64,000 nucleotides of DNA, taken from assembly GCF_900478295.1 (NCBI RefSeq), contig NZ_LS483488.1:806001-870000 (forward strand), written 5' to 3'. Every line of letters starts with the position of its first letter. Positions within the stretch are counted from its first letter, which is position 1. Shown here in pieces: positions 18,201 to 27,117 of the stretch. A program made the translations under genes and the position numbers. A model generated the notes under the pieces. It saw nothing but the letters and a program-made list of their open reading frames with translations, ran no database searches and was not told where the DNA came from. The stretch is from Helicobacter pylori NCTC 11637 = CCUG 17874 = ATCC 43504 = JCM 12093. Its GTDB lineage: Bacteria; Campylobacterota; Campylobacteria; Campylobacterales; Helicobacteraceae.

Positions 18201-21200
18201 ATATTCAAGGCGTTTTTAAAGCCAATCAAATTGATATTACCGGCACGATTCGCTCCGGTAATGGTGCTAAAACCGGTGGGGGCGCGACTTTAGTGTTTAA
18301 CGCTCAAAAACATTTGAATATCGCTAACGCTAATTTGAATAACGATAAAGCCGGTTTGCAAAATTCATGGATGAATTTCATTGTCAATAACGGCAACTTG
18401 AATGTAACAAACGCCAACTTTAGCAACCAAACCCCGCATGGAGGCTTTAACCTTAAGGCCAATAACATTACTTTTAATGGGGGGTCTGTGAGTGGAGGGG
18501 GGAATTTTGGCATGGATAACGCCAATAGCAATGGCACAACCACCATTAGCGGAGTAACTTTCAATAATAGCGGCACTTTGATTTATAAAGGGGGTGAAAA
18601 CAGCGCTGGAAATTCTTTAACCCTAGAAAACAACACTTTCAATTCCTACAATATCAACGCAAAAGCGCAAAACCTAATTTTTAACAACAACTCGTTTAAT
18701 GGCGGGAACTATTCGTTTAACGACACTAAAAACACCACCTTTAAAGGCACAAACACGCTTATTAATAGCAATCCTTTTAGCCGCCTTAAAGGATCAGTCT
18801 CTATTGAAAATAATAGTATTTTTAACATTGAAAGGGATTTGACCGATAAAACCACTTACACGCTTTTAAGCGGGGATAGCATCAAATACAATAACCAAGC
18901 TTTGGCGGATAATGCTTTTTCAAAAAATTTATGGAATTTAATCCATTATGGTGGCGAACGAGGGACTCTATTAAGAGCGGATAACAACACTTTTTTTGTG
19001 CAATTCACCCAAAGCAACGGCCAAAAATTTGTCTTTGAAGAGACTTTTAATCCGGGCTCTATCACTTATAAATATTTCACTATCCATTCTTCGCCTTTCC
19101 ACACAGACGCTGATTCTAAGGATATTTGGAGTCAAGTGAGGAAGCAATTTGATTTCATTCCAGGAAAAACCCCTGTGTGCGTTGGCGTGTGCTATATCGC
19201 GCCTTATAAAAATCAAGACCTTATCGGCTCTAGCGCTTTTGCGTGGTCGCTGAATTTTGGGGCTACGGTGGTAGGGACTTTGCTTTTAGGGAGCGCTCAA
19301 GAAAAAGCCAATAATAATGGCGGATCGATTTGGTTTGGTAAGAATAATTTGTTGTATTTGCATGGCAATTTCAACGCGACTAATATCTTTTTAACGAATA
19401 ACTTTAATGTCGGCAACCCTAACGCTGGCGGTGGGGCGACGATTAGTTTTAACGCTGATGAAACCTTGAACGCTGACGGGTTAAATTACACGAATTTCCA
19501 AACCGTGGCTATGGGCTTACAAACCAGCGCGAGCCAGCATTCTTGGGCGAATTTTAATTCCAAGCTTTCTATGGAGATTAAAAACTCTAACTTTAGGGAT
19601 TTCACATGGGGAGGCTTTAATTTTAATTCAGGGCGTATCACTTTTGAAAACACCACTTTTAGCGGTTGGACCAATATTAACGGAGCGACTGAGAGCGGTT
19701 CATCGTATGTGAATATGGTTGCGAATACGGATTTGGTATTTTCTAATTCCATTTTAGGAGGGGGCATTCGCTATGATTTGAAAGCTAATAACATTGTTTT
19801 CAATAATTCTCAAATAGTCATTGATGTGTCTAAGAATGTGAATCAGTCTTCATTGAATGGGAATGTTACTTTCAATAATTCCAGGCTTTCAGTCAAGCCC
19901 AATGCGGCTATCAATATTGGGGGGGATCAGACCCAAACGACTTTAGAAAACGCTTCAAGCCTTTCTTTTTACAACAACAGCGTGGCGAATTTTAACGGCG
20001 CAACCGCTTTTAACGGGGTGTCTTATTTGAATTTGAACCCTAACGCTCAAGTAAGCTTCAATCAAGCGAATTTCAATAACGCTAATGTAACCTTTTATGG
20101 CATTCCTTTATTTGGCAAAACGCCTGATTTTGGCAGTTCTGTGCGCCTTATCAATTTCAAAGGGAATACGAATTTTAATCAAGCCACGCTCAATTTAAGG
20201 GCTAAAAATATCCATATCAATTTCCAAGGCACTTCCACTTTTGAAAATAACTCTACGATGAATCTAGCTGAAAGTTCTCAAGCGAGCTTTAATACGCTTA
20301 GCGTAGAAGGGGAAACAAATTTCAATCTCAACGGCTCAAGCTTGTTGAATTTCAATGGCAATAGCGTTTTTAACGCTCCTGTGAGTTTTTATGCCAATAA
20401 TTCTCAAATTTCTTTCACTAAATTAGCGACTTTTAATTCTGACGCTTCTTTTGATTTAAACAACAACAGCACCATGAATTTTCAAAGCGTTCTTTTAAAT
20501 GGCGCTTTAAACCTTTTAGGCAATGGCAGTAACAATTTGGCGATCAACGCTAAAGGGAATTTTAGTTTTGGGTCTAAAGGGATTTTGAATCTGTCTTATA
20601 TGAATCTATTTGGGGGGGATAAAAAAACTTCCGTTTATGATGTGTTGCAAGCCCAAAATATTGATGGCTTAAGGGGGAATAACGGCTATGAGAAGATCCG
20701 TTTTTATGGCATACAGATTGACAAGGCTGATTACTCGTTTAATAACGGCATTCATTCTTGGAGATTCACTAACCCGCTCAATACGACTGAAACCATTACC
20801 GAAACCTTGCATAACAACCGCTTGAAAGTGCAGATCTCTCAAAACGGCGTTTCTAATAATGAAATGTTCAATCTCGCTCCTAGCTTGTATGATTACCAAA
20901 AAAACCCTTATAATGAAACCGAGAATTCCTATAATTATACAAGCGATAAGGCTGGCACTTATTATTTGACGAGCAACATCAAAGGTTTTAATCAAAACAA
21001 TGAGATACCAGGAACTTATAACGCGCAAAACCAACCCTTACAAGCCTTGCACATTTACAATCAGGCTATCACTAAGCAGGATTTAAGCGTTATTGCCAGC
21101 TTGGGTAAGGAATTTTTGCCTAAAATAGCCAATCTTTTATCTTCAGGGGCTTTGGACAATCTCAATCTCAATAGTCCGGATAGTTTTGAAACTCTTTTTG

Positions 21201-24200
21201 GTATCTTTGAAAAATATGGTATCACTTTAACTCAAGCAAATTGGAAGAGTTTATTGGGTATTATCAATAATTTTTCCAACACGGCTAATTATCATTTCTC
21301 TCAAGGCAATCTCGTGGTGGGGGCGATCAAAGAAGGGCAAACGAACACTAATAGCGTGGTGTGGTTTGGAGGCGATGGGTATAAAGAGCCATGTGCGGTT
21401 GGAGATAACACTTGCCAGATGTTTAGACAGACTAATTTAGGGCAGTTGCTCCATTCTAGCGCGCCTTATTTGGGCTACATTAACGCTAATTTTAGGGCTA
21501 AAAACATCTACATTACCGGAACCATCGGCAGCGGGAACGCTTGGGGGAGCGGTGGGAGCGCGAATGTGTCTTTTGAAAGCGCGACGAATTTAGTGCTCAA
21601 TCAAGCCAATATTGACGCTAAAGGGAACGATAAGCTCTTTTCTTACTTGGGGAAAGAGGGCATTGAAAAGCTTTTTGGGGAAAAAGGTTTAGGGAATGCG
21701 CTTTCTAATATCATTTATGAAGAGAGCTTGAATGATAACGCTATCCCTAAAGATTTAGCTAGCATGATCCCTAAAGATTTTGGATCTAAGACTTTAAGCT
21801 CATTGCTTAGCCCTACTGAAGTGAATAATCTCTTAGGCGTGAGCGCTTTTAAAAACGCGATTATGGAAATCTTAAATTCTAAAACGGTGGGCGATGTTTT
21901 TGGTGAAAACGGGCTTTTAAACGCGCTAGATCCTATAAAAAGAAAAGAAATCGATCAAATGCTCTTAGAGCAAATCCAAGCCCATTCTTCAGGGTTTGAA
22001 AAATTCATCGTGAAAACTTTAGGGATTGAAAATGTAGAGAATTTCATCAATACTTGGTATGGAAAACAAAGCTTGAGTTCTTTTGCCAATAATTTTGTGC
22101 CTGGAGGTTTGAATCAAGCCCTTGATAAAATAGGCTCTAGTGCTGATGCCAAAGACTTACAGAATTTCTTGGATAAAACGACTTTTGGGGATATTCTCAA
22201 TCAAATGATCAATCAAGCCCCCTTAATCAATAAGCTCATTTCTTGGCTAGGCCCACAGGATTTGAGCGTTTTAGTGAATATCGCTTTAAATAGCATCACT
22301 AACCCCAGCAAAGAGCTGACTAGCACCATTTCTAGCATAGGTGAAAAAGCGTTAAATGACTTATTAGGCGAAGGCGTAGTGAATAAAATCATGAGCAATC
22401 AAGTCCTAGGGCAAATGATCAATAAAATCATTGCTGATAAGGGCTTAGGAGGCGTTTATCATCAAGGTTTGGGATCCATACTGCCTCAATCTTTACAAAA
22501 AGAATTGGAACAATTGGGCTTGGGATCTTTACTCAAACCTAAAGGCTTGAACAATCTCTGGCAAAAAGGGAATTTTAATTTCGTGGCTAAAAACCATGTG
22601 TTTGTGAATAACAGCTCGTTCAATAACGCTACAGGGGGGGAATTGAATTTTGTAGCGGGCAAGTCCATTATTTTTAACGGGAAAAACACCATTAATTTCA
22701 CGCAATATCAGGGCAAACTTTCGTTTGTTTCTAAAGATTTTTCTAACATTTCATTAGATACCTTAAACGCTACCAACGGCTTAACGCTGAATGCGCCACG
22801 AAATGATGTTAGCGTTCAAAAAGGTCAGATTTGTGTGAATGTTTTAAATTGCATGACCGCTAAAGGAAGTGCAAAAACAGCTAATTCTTCTTCAAGCACT
22901 ATAACCCCAACCGATGAAACGCTAGAAGTGAATGCAAATAACTTCACTTTTTTAGGAACCATTAAAGCTAATGGATTAGTGGATTTTTCAAAAGTCTTGC
23001 AAAATACAACTATTGGGACTTTAAATTTAGAGCCAAACGCCACTTTTAAAGCCAACAACTTGATCGTGAATAACGCTTTTAACAACAACTCTAATTACAG
23101 GGCTGATATTAGCGGTAACCTCAATGTGGTAAAAGGAGCGGCTCTCAGCACGAATGAAAATGGTTTGAATGTGGGGGGGAATTTTAAGAGCGAAGGGTCA
23201 TTAATCTTTAATCTTAATAACCCCACCCATCAAACGATTATTAATGTAACGGGTGCTTCTACGATCATGTCTTATAACAATCAAGCTTTAATCCATTTTA
23301 ATACTCAACTCAAGCAAGGCGCTTACACGCTTATAGACGCTAAACGCATGCTTTATGGCTATGATAACCAAACGATTCTTGGAGGGAGCTTGAGCGATTA
23401 CCTCAAGCTTTACACTCTCATTGATTTTAACGGAAAACGCATGCAATTAAACGGCGATTCACTAAGCTATGACAATAAACCGGTCAATATTAAAGATGGG
23501 GGTCTTGTGGTAAGCTTTAAAGATAATCAAGGGCAAATGGTGTATTCATCTATCCTTTATGATAAGGTTCAGGTCACTGTTTCAGAGAAGCCCATGGATA
23601 TTCATGCGCCTAGTTTGGAATACTATATCCAGCACATTCAAGGCCGTGCCGGTTTGGATGCGATCAAATCTGCGGGCAATAATTCCCTTATGTGGCTGAA
23701 TGCGCTTTTTGTGGCTAAAGGGGGTAATCCCTTGTTCGCTCCTTATTATTTGCAAGACACGCCCACCAAACACATTGTGAATTTGATGGAAGATGTGAGC
23801 AGTGCTTTAGGCATGCTCACTAAACCCAGTCTCAAAAACAATTCCACCGATGTTTTACAGCTCAACACTTACACGCAACAAATGAGCCGTTTAGCCAAGC
23901 TTTCTAATTTCGCTTCCTTTGATTCAACGGATTTTAGCGAACGCTTGAGCAGTCTTAAAAACCAAAGATTTGCTGATGCAATCCCTAATGCGATGGATGT
24001 GATTTTAAAATACTCTCAAAGGGATAAACTAAAAAACAACCTTTGGGCGACCGGCGTTGGGGGCGTGAGCTTTGTGGAAAATGGCACAGGAACGCTCTAT
24101 GGTGTCAATGTGGGCTATGACAGATTCATTAAGGGTGTGATTGTTGGAGGGTATGCGGCTTATGGGTATAGCGGTTTTTATGAACGCATCACTAATTCTA

Positions 24201-24850
24201 AATCCGATAATGTGGATGTGGGCTTGTATGCGAGGGCTTTCATTAAAAAGAGCGAGCTAACCTTTAGCGTCAATGAAACTTGGGGGGCTAATAAAAACCA
24301 AATCAGCTCCAACGACACTCTGCTTTCTATGATCAATCAGTCCTATAAATACAGCACATGGACGACGAACGCAAAAGTCAATTACGGGTATGATTTCATG
24401 TTTAAAAACAAAAGCATCATTTTAAAACCTCAAATTGGTTTAAGGTATTACTATATTGGCATGACCGGTTTAGAAGGGGTTATGAATAATGCGCTTTATA
24501 ATCAGTTTAAAGCGAACGCCGATCCGTCTAAAAAATCCGTTTTAACGATTGATTTTGCTTTTGAAAACCGCCATTATTTCAATAAAAACTCTTATTTTTA
24601 TGCGATTGGCGGCATTGGTAGGGATTTATTGGTGAGATCTATGGGGGATAAATTGGTGCGTTTCATTGGCGATAACACTTTGAGTTACAGAAAAGGCGAG
24701 CTTTATAACACCTTTGCAAGCATCACTACAGGCGGGGAAGTGAGGTTGTTTAAAAGCTTTTATGCGAATGCTGGGGTGGGGGCTAGGTTTGGATTGGATT
24801 ACAAAATGATCAATATCACCGGAAACATTGGAATGCGTTTAGCGTTTTAA
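15275..24850 (+). CDS. faaA: VacA-like giant autotransporter FaaA (flagella-associated)
   Basis: One intact type V autotransporter of 3191 residues, one of three VacA-like proteins of H. pylori. FaaA is known to localise to the flagellar sheath and to affect motility and colonisation. A long basic N-terminal extension precedes a hydrophobic signal ending in ALSA near residue 68. The passenger is an Asn/Phe-rich beta-helix with VacA-like repeats. Five copies of a module containing G-Y-x-x-G-x-F ... I-x-I-T-G ... GGGA begin near residues 129, 541, 958, 1350 and 2026. A helix-rich, Leu/Lys/Glu block lies at about 2117-2430, unlike its surroundings. The C-terminal beta-barrel runs from about 2925 and ends in MRLAF. 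In 26695 this gene is split (HP0609/HP0610, from memory); here the frame is whole. Confidence 0.95.
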   Translation: MIDKNNKIDLKNKRFKNRSFKGVKKKIAKKYKIKNSPLTIYSLKTQSNLSAFFNKKIFLGLGFVSALSAEDYNSSVYWLNSVNENNNNKSYYVSPLRTWAGGNRNFTQNYNNSKLYIGTKNASATPNNNSIWFGEKGYVGFITGVFKAKDIFITGAVGSGNEWKTGGGAILVFESSNDLTADEAHFKNDKAGTQTSWMNLISNNSVHLKNTTFSNQTPNGGFNVKGKNIAYEGGSVSGGNFGFDNVDSNGTTTISGVTFNNNGALTYKGGNGIGGSITFTNSNINHYKLNLNANSVTFNNSALGSMPNGNTNTIGNAYILNANNITFNNLTFNGGWFVFNRPDAHVNFQGTTTINNPTSPFLNMTGKVTINPNAIFNIQNYTPSIGSAYTLFSMKNGNITYNDVNNLWNIIRLKNTQATKDNSKNATSNNNTHTYHVTYNLGGTLYHFRQIFSHDSIVLQSVYYGANDLYYTNSVNIHDNVFNLKDIKDNRDDTIFYLNGLNTWNYTNARFAQTYGGKNSALVFNATTPWANGSIPKSNSTVRFGGYEGVNWGKTGYITGTFTADRVYITGNMMSGNGAQTGGGATLNFVGATEINIAGADFKNLKTTSQNSYMTFMALGDSSGSGKINVSQSDFYDWTGGGYDFTGNGVFDSVNFNKAYYKFQGPKNTYTFKNTNFLAGNFKFQGKTTIEKSVLDDASYTFEGANNTFTEDKFNGGSFNFNHTEQTDAFNNNSFNGGSFNFNAKQVDFNHNLFNGGVFNFNNTPKVSFTDDTFNMNSQFKINGAQTTFTFNKGVVFNMQGLLSSLSVGTTYQLLNAKSVDYKDNNALYQMLRWISGENPSGTLVNKDQSTPDSTKIYNVQFTDNGLTYYIKENFNNGITLTRLCTLGYTHCVNIHNEVFHLKNINNNASNTVFYLNGMTTWKVAGTGVFTQDYSGANSVLVFNQTTPFLAGANPTSNSVVGFGKTSGAEWGLVGYIQGVFKANQIDITGTIRSGNGAKTGGGATLVFNAQKHLNIANANLNNDKAGLQNSWMNFIVNNGNLNVTNANFSNQTPHGGFNLKANNITFNGGSVSGGGNFGMDNANSNGTTTISGVTFNNSGTLIYKGGENSAGNSLTLENNTFNSYNINAKAQNLIFNNNSFNGGNYSFNDTKNTTFKGTNTLINSNPFSRLKGSVSIENNSIFNIERDLTDKTTYTLLSGDSIKYNNQALADNAFSKNLWNLIHYGGERGTLLRADNNTFFVQFTQSNGQKFVFEETFNPGSITYKYFTIHSSPFHTDADSKDIWSQVRKQFDFIPGKTPVCVGVCYIAPYKNQDLIGSSAFAWSLNFGATVVGTLLLGSAQEKANNNGGSIWFGKNNLLYLHGNFNATNIFLTNNFNVGNPNAGGGATISFNADETLNADGLNYTNFQTVAMGLQTSASQHSWANFNSKLSMEIKNSNFRDFTWGGFNFNSGRITFENTTFSGWTNINGATESGSSYVNMVANTDLVFSNSILGGGIRYDLKANNIVFNNSQIVIDVSKNVNQSSLNGNVTFNNSRLSVKPNAAINIGGDQTQTTLENASSLSFYNNSVANFNGATAFNGVSYLNLNPNAQVSFNQANFNNANVTFYGIPLFGKTPDFGSSVRLINFKGNTNFNQATLNLRAKNIHINFQGTSTFENNSTMNLAESSQASFNTLSVEGETNFNLNGSSLLNFNGNSVFNAPVSFYANNSQISFTKLATFNSDASFDLNNNSTMNFQSVLLNGALNLLGNGSNNLAINAKGNFSFGSKGILNLSYMNLFGGDKKTSVYDVLQAQNIDGLRGNNGYEKIRFYGIQIDKADYSFNNGIHSWRFTNPLNTTETITETLHNNRLKVQISQNGVSNNEMFNLAPSLYDYQKNPYNETENSYNYTSDKAGTYYLTSNIKGFNQNNEIPGTYNAQNQPLQALHIYNQAITKQDLSVIASLGKEFLPKIANLLSSGALDNLNLNSPDSFETLFGIFEKYGITLTQANWKSLLGIINNFSNTANYHFSQGNLVVGAIKEGQTNTNSVVWFGGDGYKEPCAVGDNTCQMFRQTNLGQLLHSSAPYLGYINANFRAKNIYITGTIGSGNAWGSGGSANVSFESATNLVLNQANIDAKGNDKLFSYLGKEGIEKLFGEKGLGNALSNIIYEESLNDNAIPKDLASMIPKDFGSKTLSSLLSPTEVNNLLGVSAFKNAIMEILNSKTVGDVFGENGLLNALDPIKRKEIDQMLLEQIQAHSSGFEKFIVKTLGIENVENFINTWYGKQSLSSFANNFVPGGLNQALDKIGSSADAKDLQNFLDKTTFGDILNQMINQAPLINKLISWLGPQDLSVLVNIALNSITNPSKELTSTISSIGEKALNDLLGEGVVNKIMSNQVLGQMINKIIADKGLGGVYHQGLGSILPQSLQKELEQLGLGSLLKPKGLNNLWQKGNFNFVAKNHVFVNNSSFNNATGGELNFVAGKSIIFNGKNTINFTQYQGKLSFVSKDFSNISLDTLNATNGLTLNAPRNDVSVQKGQICVNVLNCMTAKGSAKTANSSSSTITPTDETLEVNANNFTFLGTIKANGLVDFSKVLQNTTIGTLNLEPNATFKANNLIVNNAFNNNSNYRADISGNLNVVKGAALSTNENGLNVGGNFKSEGSLIFNLNNPTHQTIINVTGASTIMSYNNQALIHFNTQLKQGAYTLIDAKRMLYGYDNQTILGGSLSDYLKLYTLIDFNGKRMQLNGDSLSYDNKPVNIKDGGLVVSFKDNQGQMVYSSILYDKVQVTVSEKPMDIHAPSLEYYIQHIQGRAGLDAIKSAGNNSLMWLNALFVAKGGNPLFAPYYLQDTPTKHIVNLMEDVSSALGMLTKPSLKNNSTDVLQLNTYTQQMSRLAKLSNFASFDSTDFSERLSSLKNQRFADAIPNAMDVILKYSQRDKLKNNLWATGVGGVSFVENGTGTLYGVNVGYDRFIKGVIVGGYAAYGYSGFYERITNSKSDNVDVGLYARAFIKKSELTFSVNETWGANKNQISSNDTLLSMINQSYKYSTWTTNAKVNYGYDFMFKNKSIILKPQIGLRYYYIGMTGLEGVMNNALYNQFKANADPSKKSVLTIDFAFENRHYFNKNSYFYAIGGIGRDLLVRSMGDKLVRFIGDNTLSYRKGELYNTFASITTGGEVRLFKSFYANAGVGARFGLDYKMINITGNIGMRLAF
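16014..16058 (+). repeat. 45-bp exact direct repeat within faaA, copy 1
   Basis: These 45 bases recur exactly at 18525-18569 in the same frame, encoding N-S-N-G-T-T-T-I-S-G-V-T-F-N-N. The two lie about 2.5 kb apart in modules 1 and 3. Confidence 0.9.
18525..18569 (+). repeat. 45-bp exact direct repeat within faaA, copy 2
   Basis: Identical to 16014-16058. Recombination between the copies would delete an in-frame segment of about 837 codons. Confidence 0.9.
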
Positions 24851-24913
24851 GGGGGTGCTAGGCTACCCAAAATAAGCGCTTTTAATATTAATGGGGCTGG
24901 TGGGACTAAGGGT

Positions 24914-25671
24914 TTAACGCATGCGTTCTTTTGGTGTTAGTAACATGCGATTAGCGCTTAGTAAAAATAAAATAATGCCACCAATAATGAAAAATGTTGA
25001 AGTTGCTAAAACCAGTATAGTATCAATCCCTTGAAAAGCTTTGATTAGAAGTTGATTAAGGTAGTAAAAAATAGATGTTTTGATAAATAACTGACCAATA
25101 TTAGGTAGGTATTCTAAAGGAACAAAAACATTACAAGACATTAGTGCATAGAGATTGATGATATTACAAAATCCTAAGATGCTTTGTTCGTTTTGAAAGA
25201 TTCTGGCTACAAAAATTGCCAAGCAAAAACAAAACAATGCGCTTGAAAAAACACTAATAAACCCCAAAATAAGCGCTTGAAAATTAAGAATAGTGATGAT
25301 ATTGAGCGCATAAAAAGAGAGAACAATAAAGATAAAAGCATATAGGATTACAACGATTAGTCTTGAAGCGATTAATGCTAGAGTTATTTGTTTGAAAGTT
25401 GCTGGTGATAGCATGTAGAACAAGAATATATTATGCGATTCTCAAGCTTGTTATAGCTTGTGTGAGACCAAAGATCGCGCTAGAAATAATAAGAAGTCCC
25501 ATTAGACCTAATAATGTTATTAAAGTAAAAAATTTCAGTGGTATTTTTTGAAAAAACAAAAATTAGTAATAGGAGCATTAAAATAGGATAAATAAAAGTC
25601 CAAAATAACGCACTTGTATTGGTGAGATAAGATTTGATTTCAAGTTTTAGGATAGATAGAATTGCTCCCAT
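24914..25671 (-). pseudogene. ABC-2 type exporter permease, broken by two frameshifts
   Basis: Membrane subunit of an ABC exporter, translated in three frames. The N-terminal piece (25671 down to about 25530) has an ABC-2 permease start: MGAILSILKLEIKSYLTN, then a transmembrane helix. The frame is lost near the T6 run (A6 on the plus strand at 25527-25532). It continues as TLLGLMGLLIISSAIFGLTQ until a second shift near 25437-25442, where a GA pair appears missing. The third piece, from NIFLFYMLSPATFK, carries four more hydrophobic helices and ends NRMLLTPKERMR. Its ATG overlaps the ATPase stop (TAATG), so the pair was once translationally coupled. As read it cannot make a full permease. Confidence 0.8.
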
Positions 25672-26371
25672 TAAATATCCTTTAGTAATGCTAATAAGTC
25701 TTTTGTGGTTGGTTTTTCTTTAAAATTAAAAGTTTTAGCTACAGATTTTAATATAGAATTTAAAGGTTTGTATTGAGCAATGTTGCCATTCTTAAGGAGC
25801 AATACCCATTCGCAACTATCTAAGACAATAAGATCTGAGTGGCGATGATACTTGTAAGTTGTTGGGTGTTGCGCAAGCTTATGAGATTTGATAGTCTTAT
25901 AAGAGCGTTTTGCTCTAAACTGGTTTCTGGTTCATCCATAATAATTAATTGGGGGTGGTGGCTAAGAGCTAAGTCAATCTTTAAGCGCTGTTTTTGTCCA
26001 TCGCTTAGGTGTTCGTAGGTTTTATTCAAAAGATTTTTTTCAAATAGATTTGGAGTGCAGTTTTTGTGAAAAAATTGATAGAATTTAAAAAGGTCGTTTG
26101 CGTTTAATCCAGGTGGGTAGTTGAATAGGTTAGAGACAACTCCCAATTGCTTGCGTTGTGGTATAACATTGTCGTAGTATGGAATATTATTGTTTTGTGC
26201 TTTAAAATTATAGTCTGATCTAATGCCTAGAATAGTGTTGATAAGCGTTGATTTTCCAGCACCATTTGTGCCAATAATGGCTGTGCTAGTATGACTTTTA
26301 AATGAAAAATCTTGTATATTTAAAGCGTTTTTAAACATGGTTTTTGGGTGTATGCTGATGTTAGAAATCAT
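25671..26371 (-). pseudogene. ABC exporter ATP-binding subunit, frameshifted at the H-loop
   Basis: Nucleotide-binding subunit of the adjacent exporter. Walker A (GTNGAGKST) is at about residues 34-42; the signature LSDGQKQRLKIDLAL and Walker B LIIMDEPETSLEQ are intact. After IIAT the reading frame breaks near 25836: the H-loop reads ACTCA-GAT instead of a His codon and the frame ends at LLS. Adding one base restores HDLIVLDSCEWVLLLKNG and so on to a TAA at 25671-25673 that overlaps the permease ATG. The missing base removes the switch histidine and about 50 residues. Related loci (HP0611-HP0613, from memory) exist in other strains. Confidence 0.82.
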
Positions 26372-26678
26372 AAAATCCCCTTATATAGAAATGATTTAAA
26401 ATCCTATTTAGGGTTATTATATTCAAATGATGGTTTTATTTAGTGCAGTGTTACTAAAAAATTAACCGATCTTTGTTAAAACGAGCCAAAAGCGTTACTG
26501 ATAGATACGCTCTAAGCGAGTGAAACGATTTTAAAAAGCGTTCCAACTCCAAAAAATAGACAAAGCCAAGGCTTTGAATAAAAAGATCAATAACCTTAAA
26601 AAACTAAAGGAACGGAGTCTTTGATTTTCCATTCTTAAAACCCTAAATACCCTCTCATTTTTTTGTCCGCTATTGGCT
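26372..26678. other. Intergenic stretch with a degraded coding-like segment
   Basis: About 300 nt without an intact gene. On the plus strand 26535-26624 is open for 29 codons ending TGA and encodes a Lys/Leu-rich helix-like segment (IDKAKALNKKINNLKKLKER). It has no start codon and an in-frame TAA just before it. The pattern recalls the coiled-coil conserved regions of type I restriction HsdS subunits, but the resemblance is too short to name. Nothing else is evident. Confidence 0.4.
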
Positions 26679-27014
26679 TTATGGGTGTTTTAGCATATAA
26701 AACTCCAACGCTTTTTCAAAGAGAAGCGATCGGTTAGGAAAACCTTTCTCTTTCATGTATTCATCCACTTTAGCCATAAAACTGGGCGAAAGTAAAACGC
26801 TGTGATTGATTCTTCGCTCTTTACTTGTTTTTTCTTCGTATTCTATCTCTTCTATTTCAGCTAACAAACTGGGCGAGAGCGAAACGTTAAAACTGCTCTT
26901 TCGTTCGCTGCTCACTTTTATTTCTGCTTCTAACTCGGCTAATTCGGTTAGCAACTTTTTGCGTTTGGCTTGTAAAGCCTGAATGGTTGTGTGCACTTTA
27001 TGGTGTTCCATCAT
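26679..27014 (-). CDS. Small ribbon-helix-helix-like protein with a duplicated motif (HP0614-like)
   Basis: 111 residues (110 from the second ATG at 27011), with AAGGAGC upstream. The N-terminal third is a coiled coil (LQAKRKKLLTELAELEAEI). The last ~45 residues look like a CopG/Arc ribbon-helix-helix unit: strand INHSVLLS, helix PSFMAKVDEYMKEKG, helix PNRSLLFEKALEFYML. A partial copy of strand plus helix 1 (SSFNVSLSPSLLAEIEEIE) lies just before, so the fold was partly duplicated. RHH proteins are usually DNA-binding regulators or antitoxins. No toxin gene is visible next to it; downstream lies only the decayed segment and the broken exporter. Function is inferred from fold only. Confidence 0.65.
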   Translation of the reverse strand: MMEHHKVHTTIQALQAKRKKLLTELAELEAEIKVSSERKSSFNVSLSPSLLAEIEEIEYEEKTSKERRINHSVLLSPSFMAKVDEYMKEKGFPNRSLLFEKALEFYMLKHP

Positions 27015-27117
27015 TGCTCCTTAAAGTATCTTTATTTTTCGCATTCTACTATAAAATAGGATCTTGTGAGTAAATTCATTAAGAATGAAAATTGGAATTT
27101 TTCTTTAGAATTTAATT

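Noticed and set aside
24866..25278. 16-bp direct repeat (CCCAAAATAAGCGCTT) at 24866-24881 and 25263-25278
   Set aside because: Considered as an insertion or attachment footprint, but there is no mobile gene, no integrase and no target-site pattern; one copy lies inside the permease reading frame.
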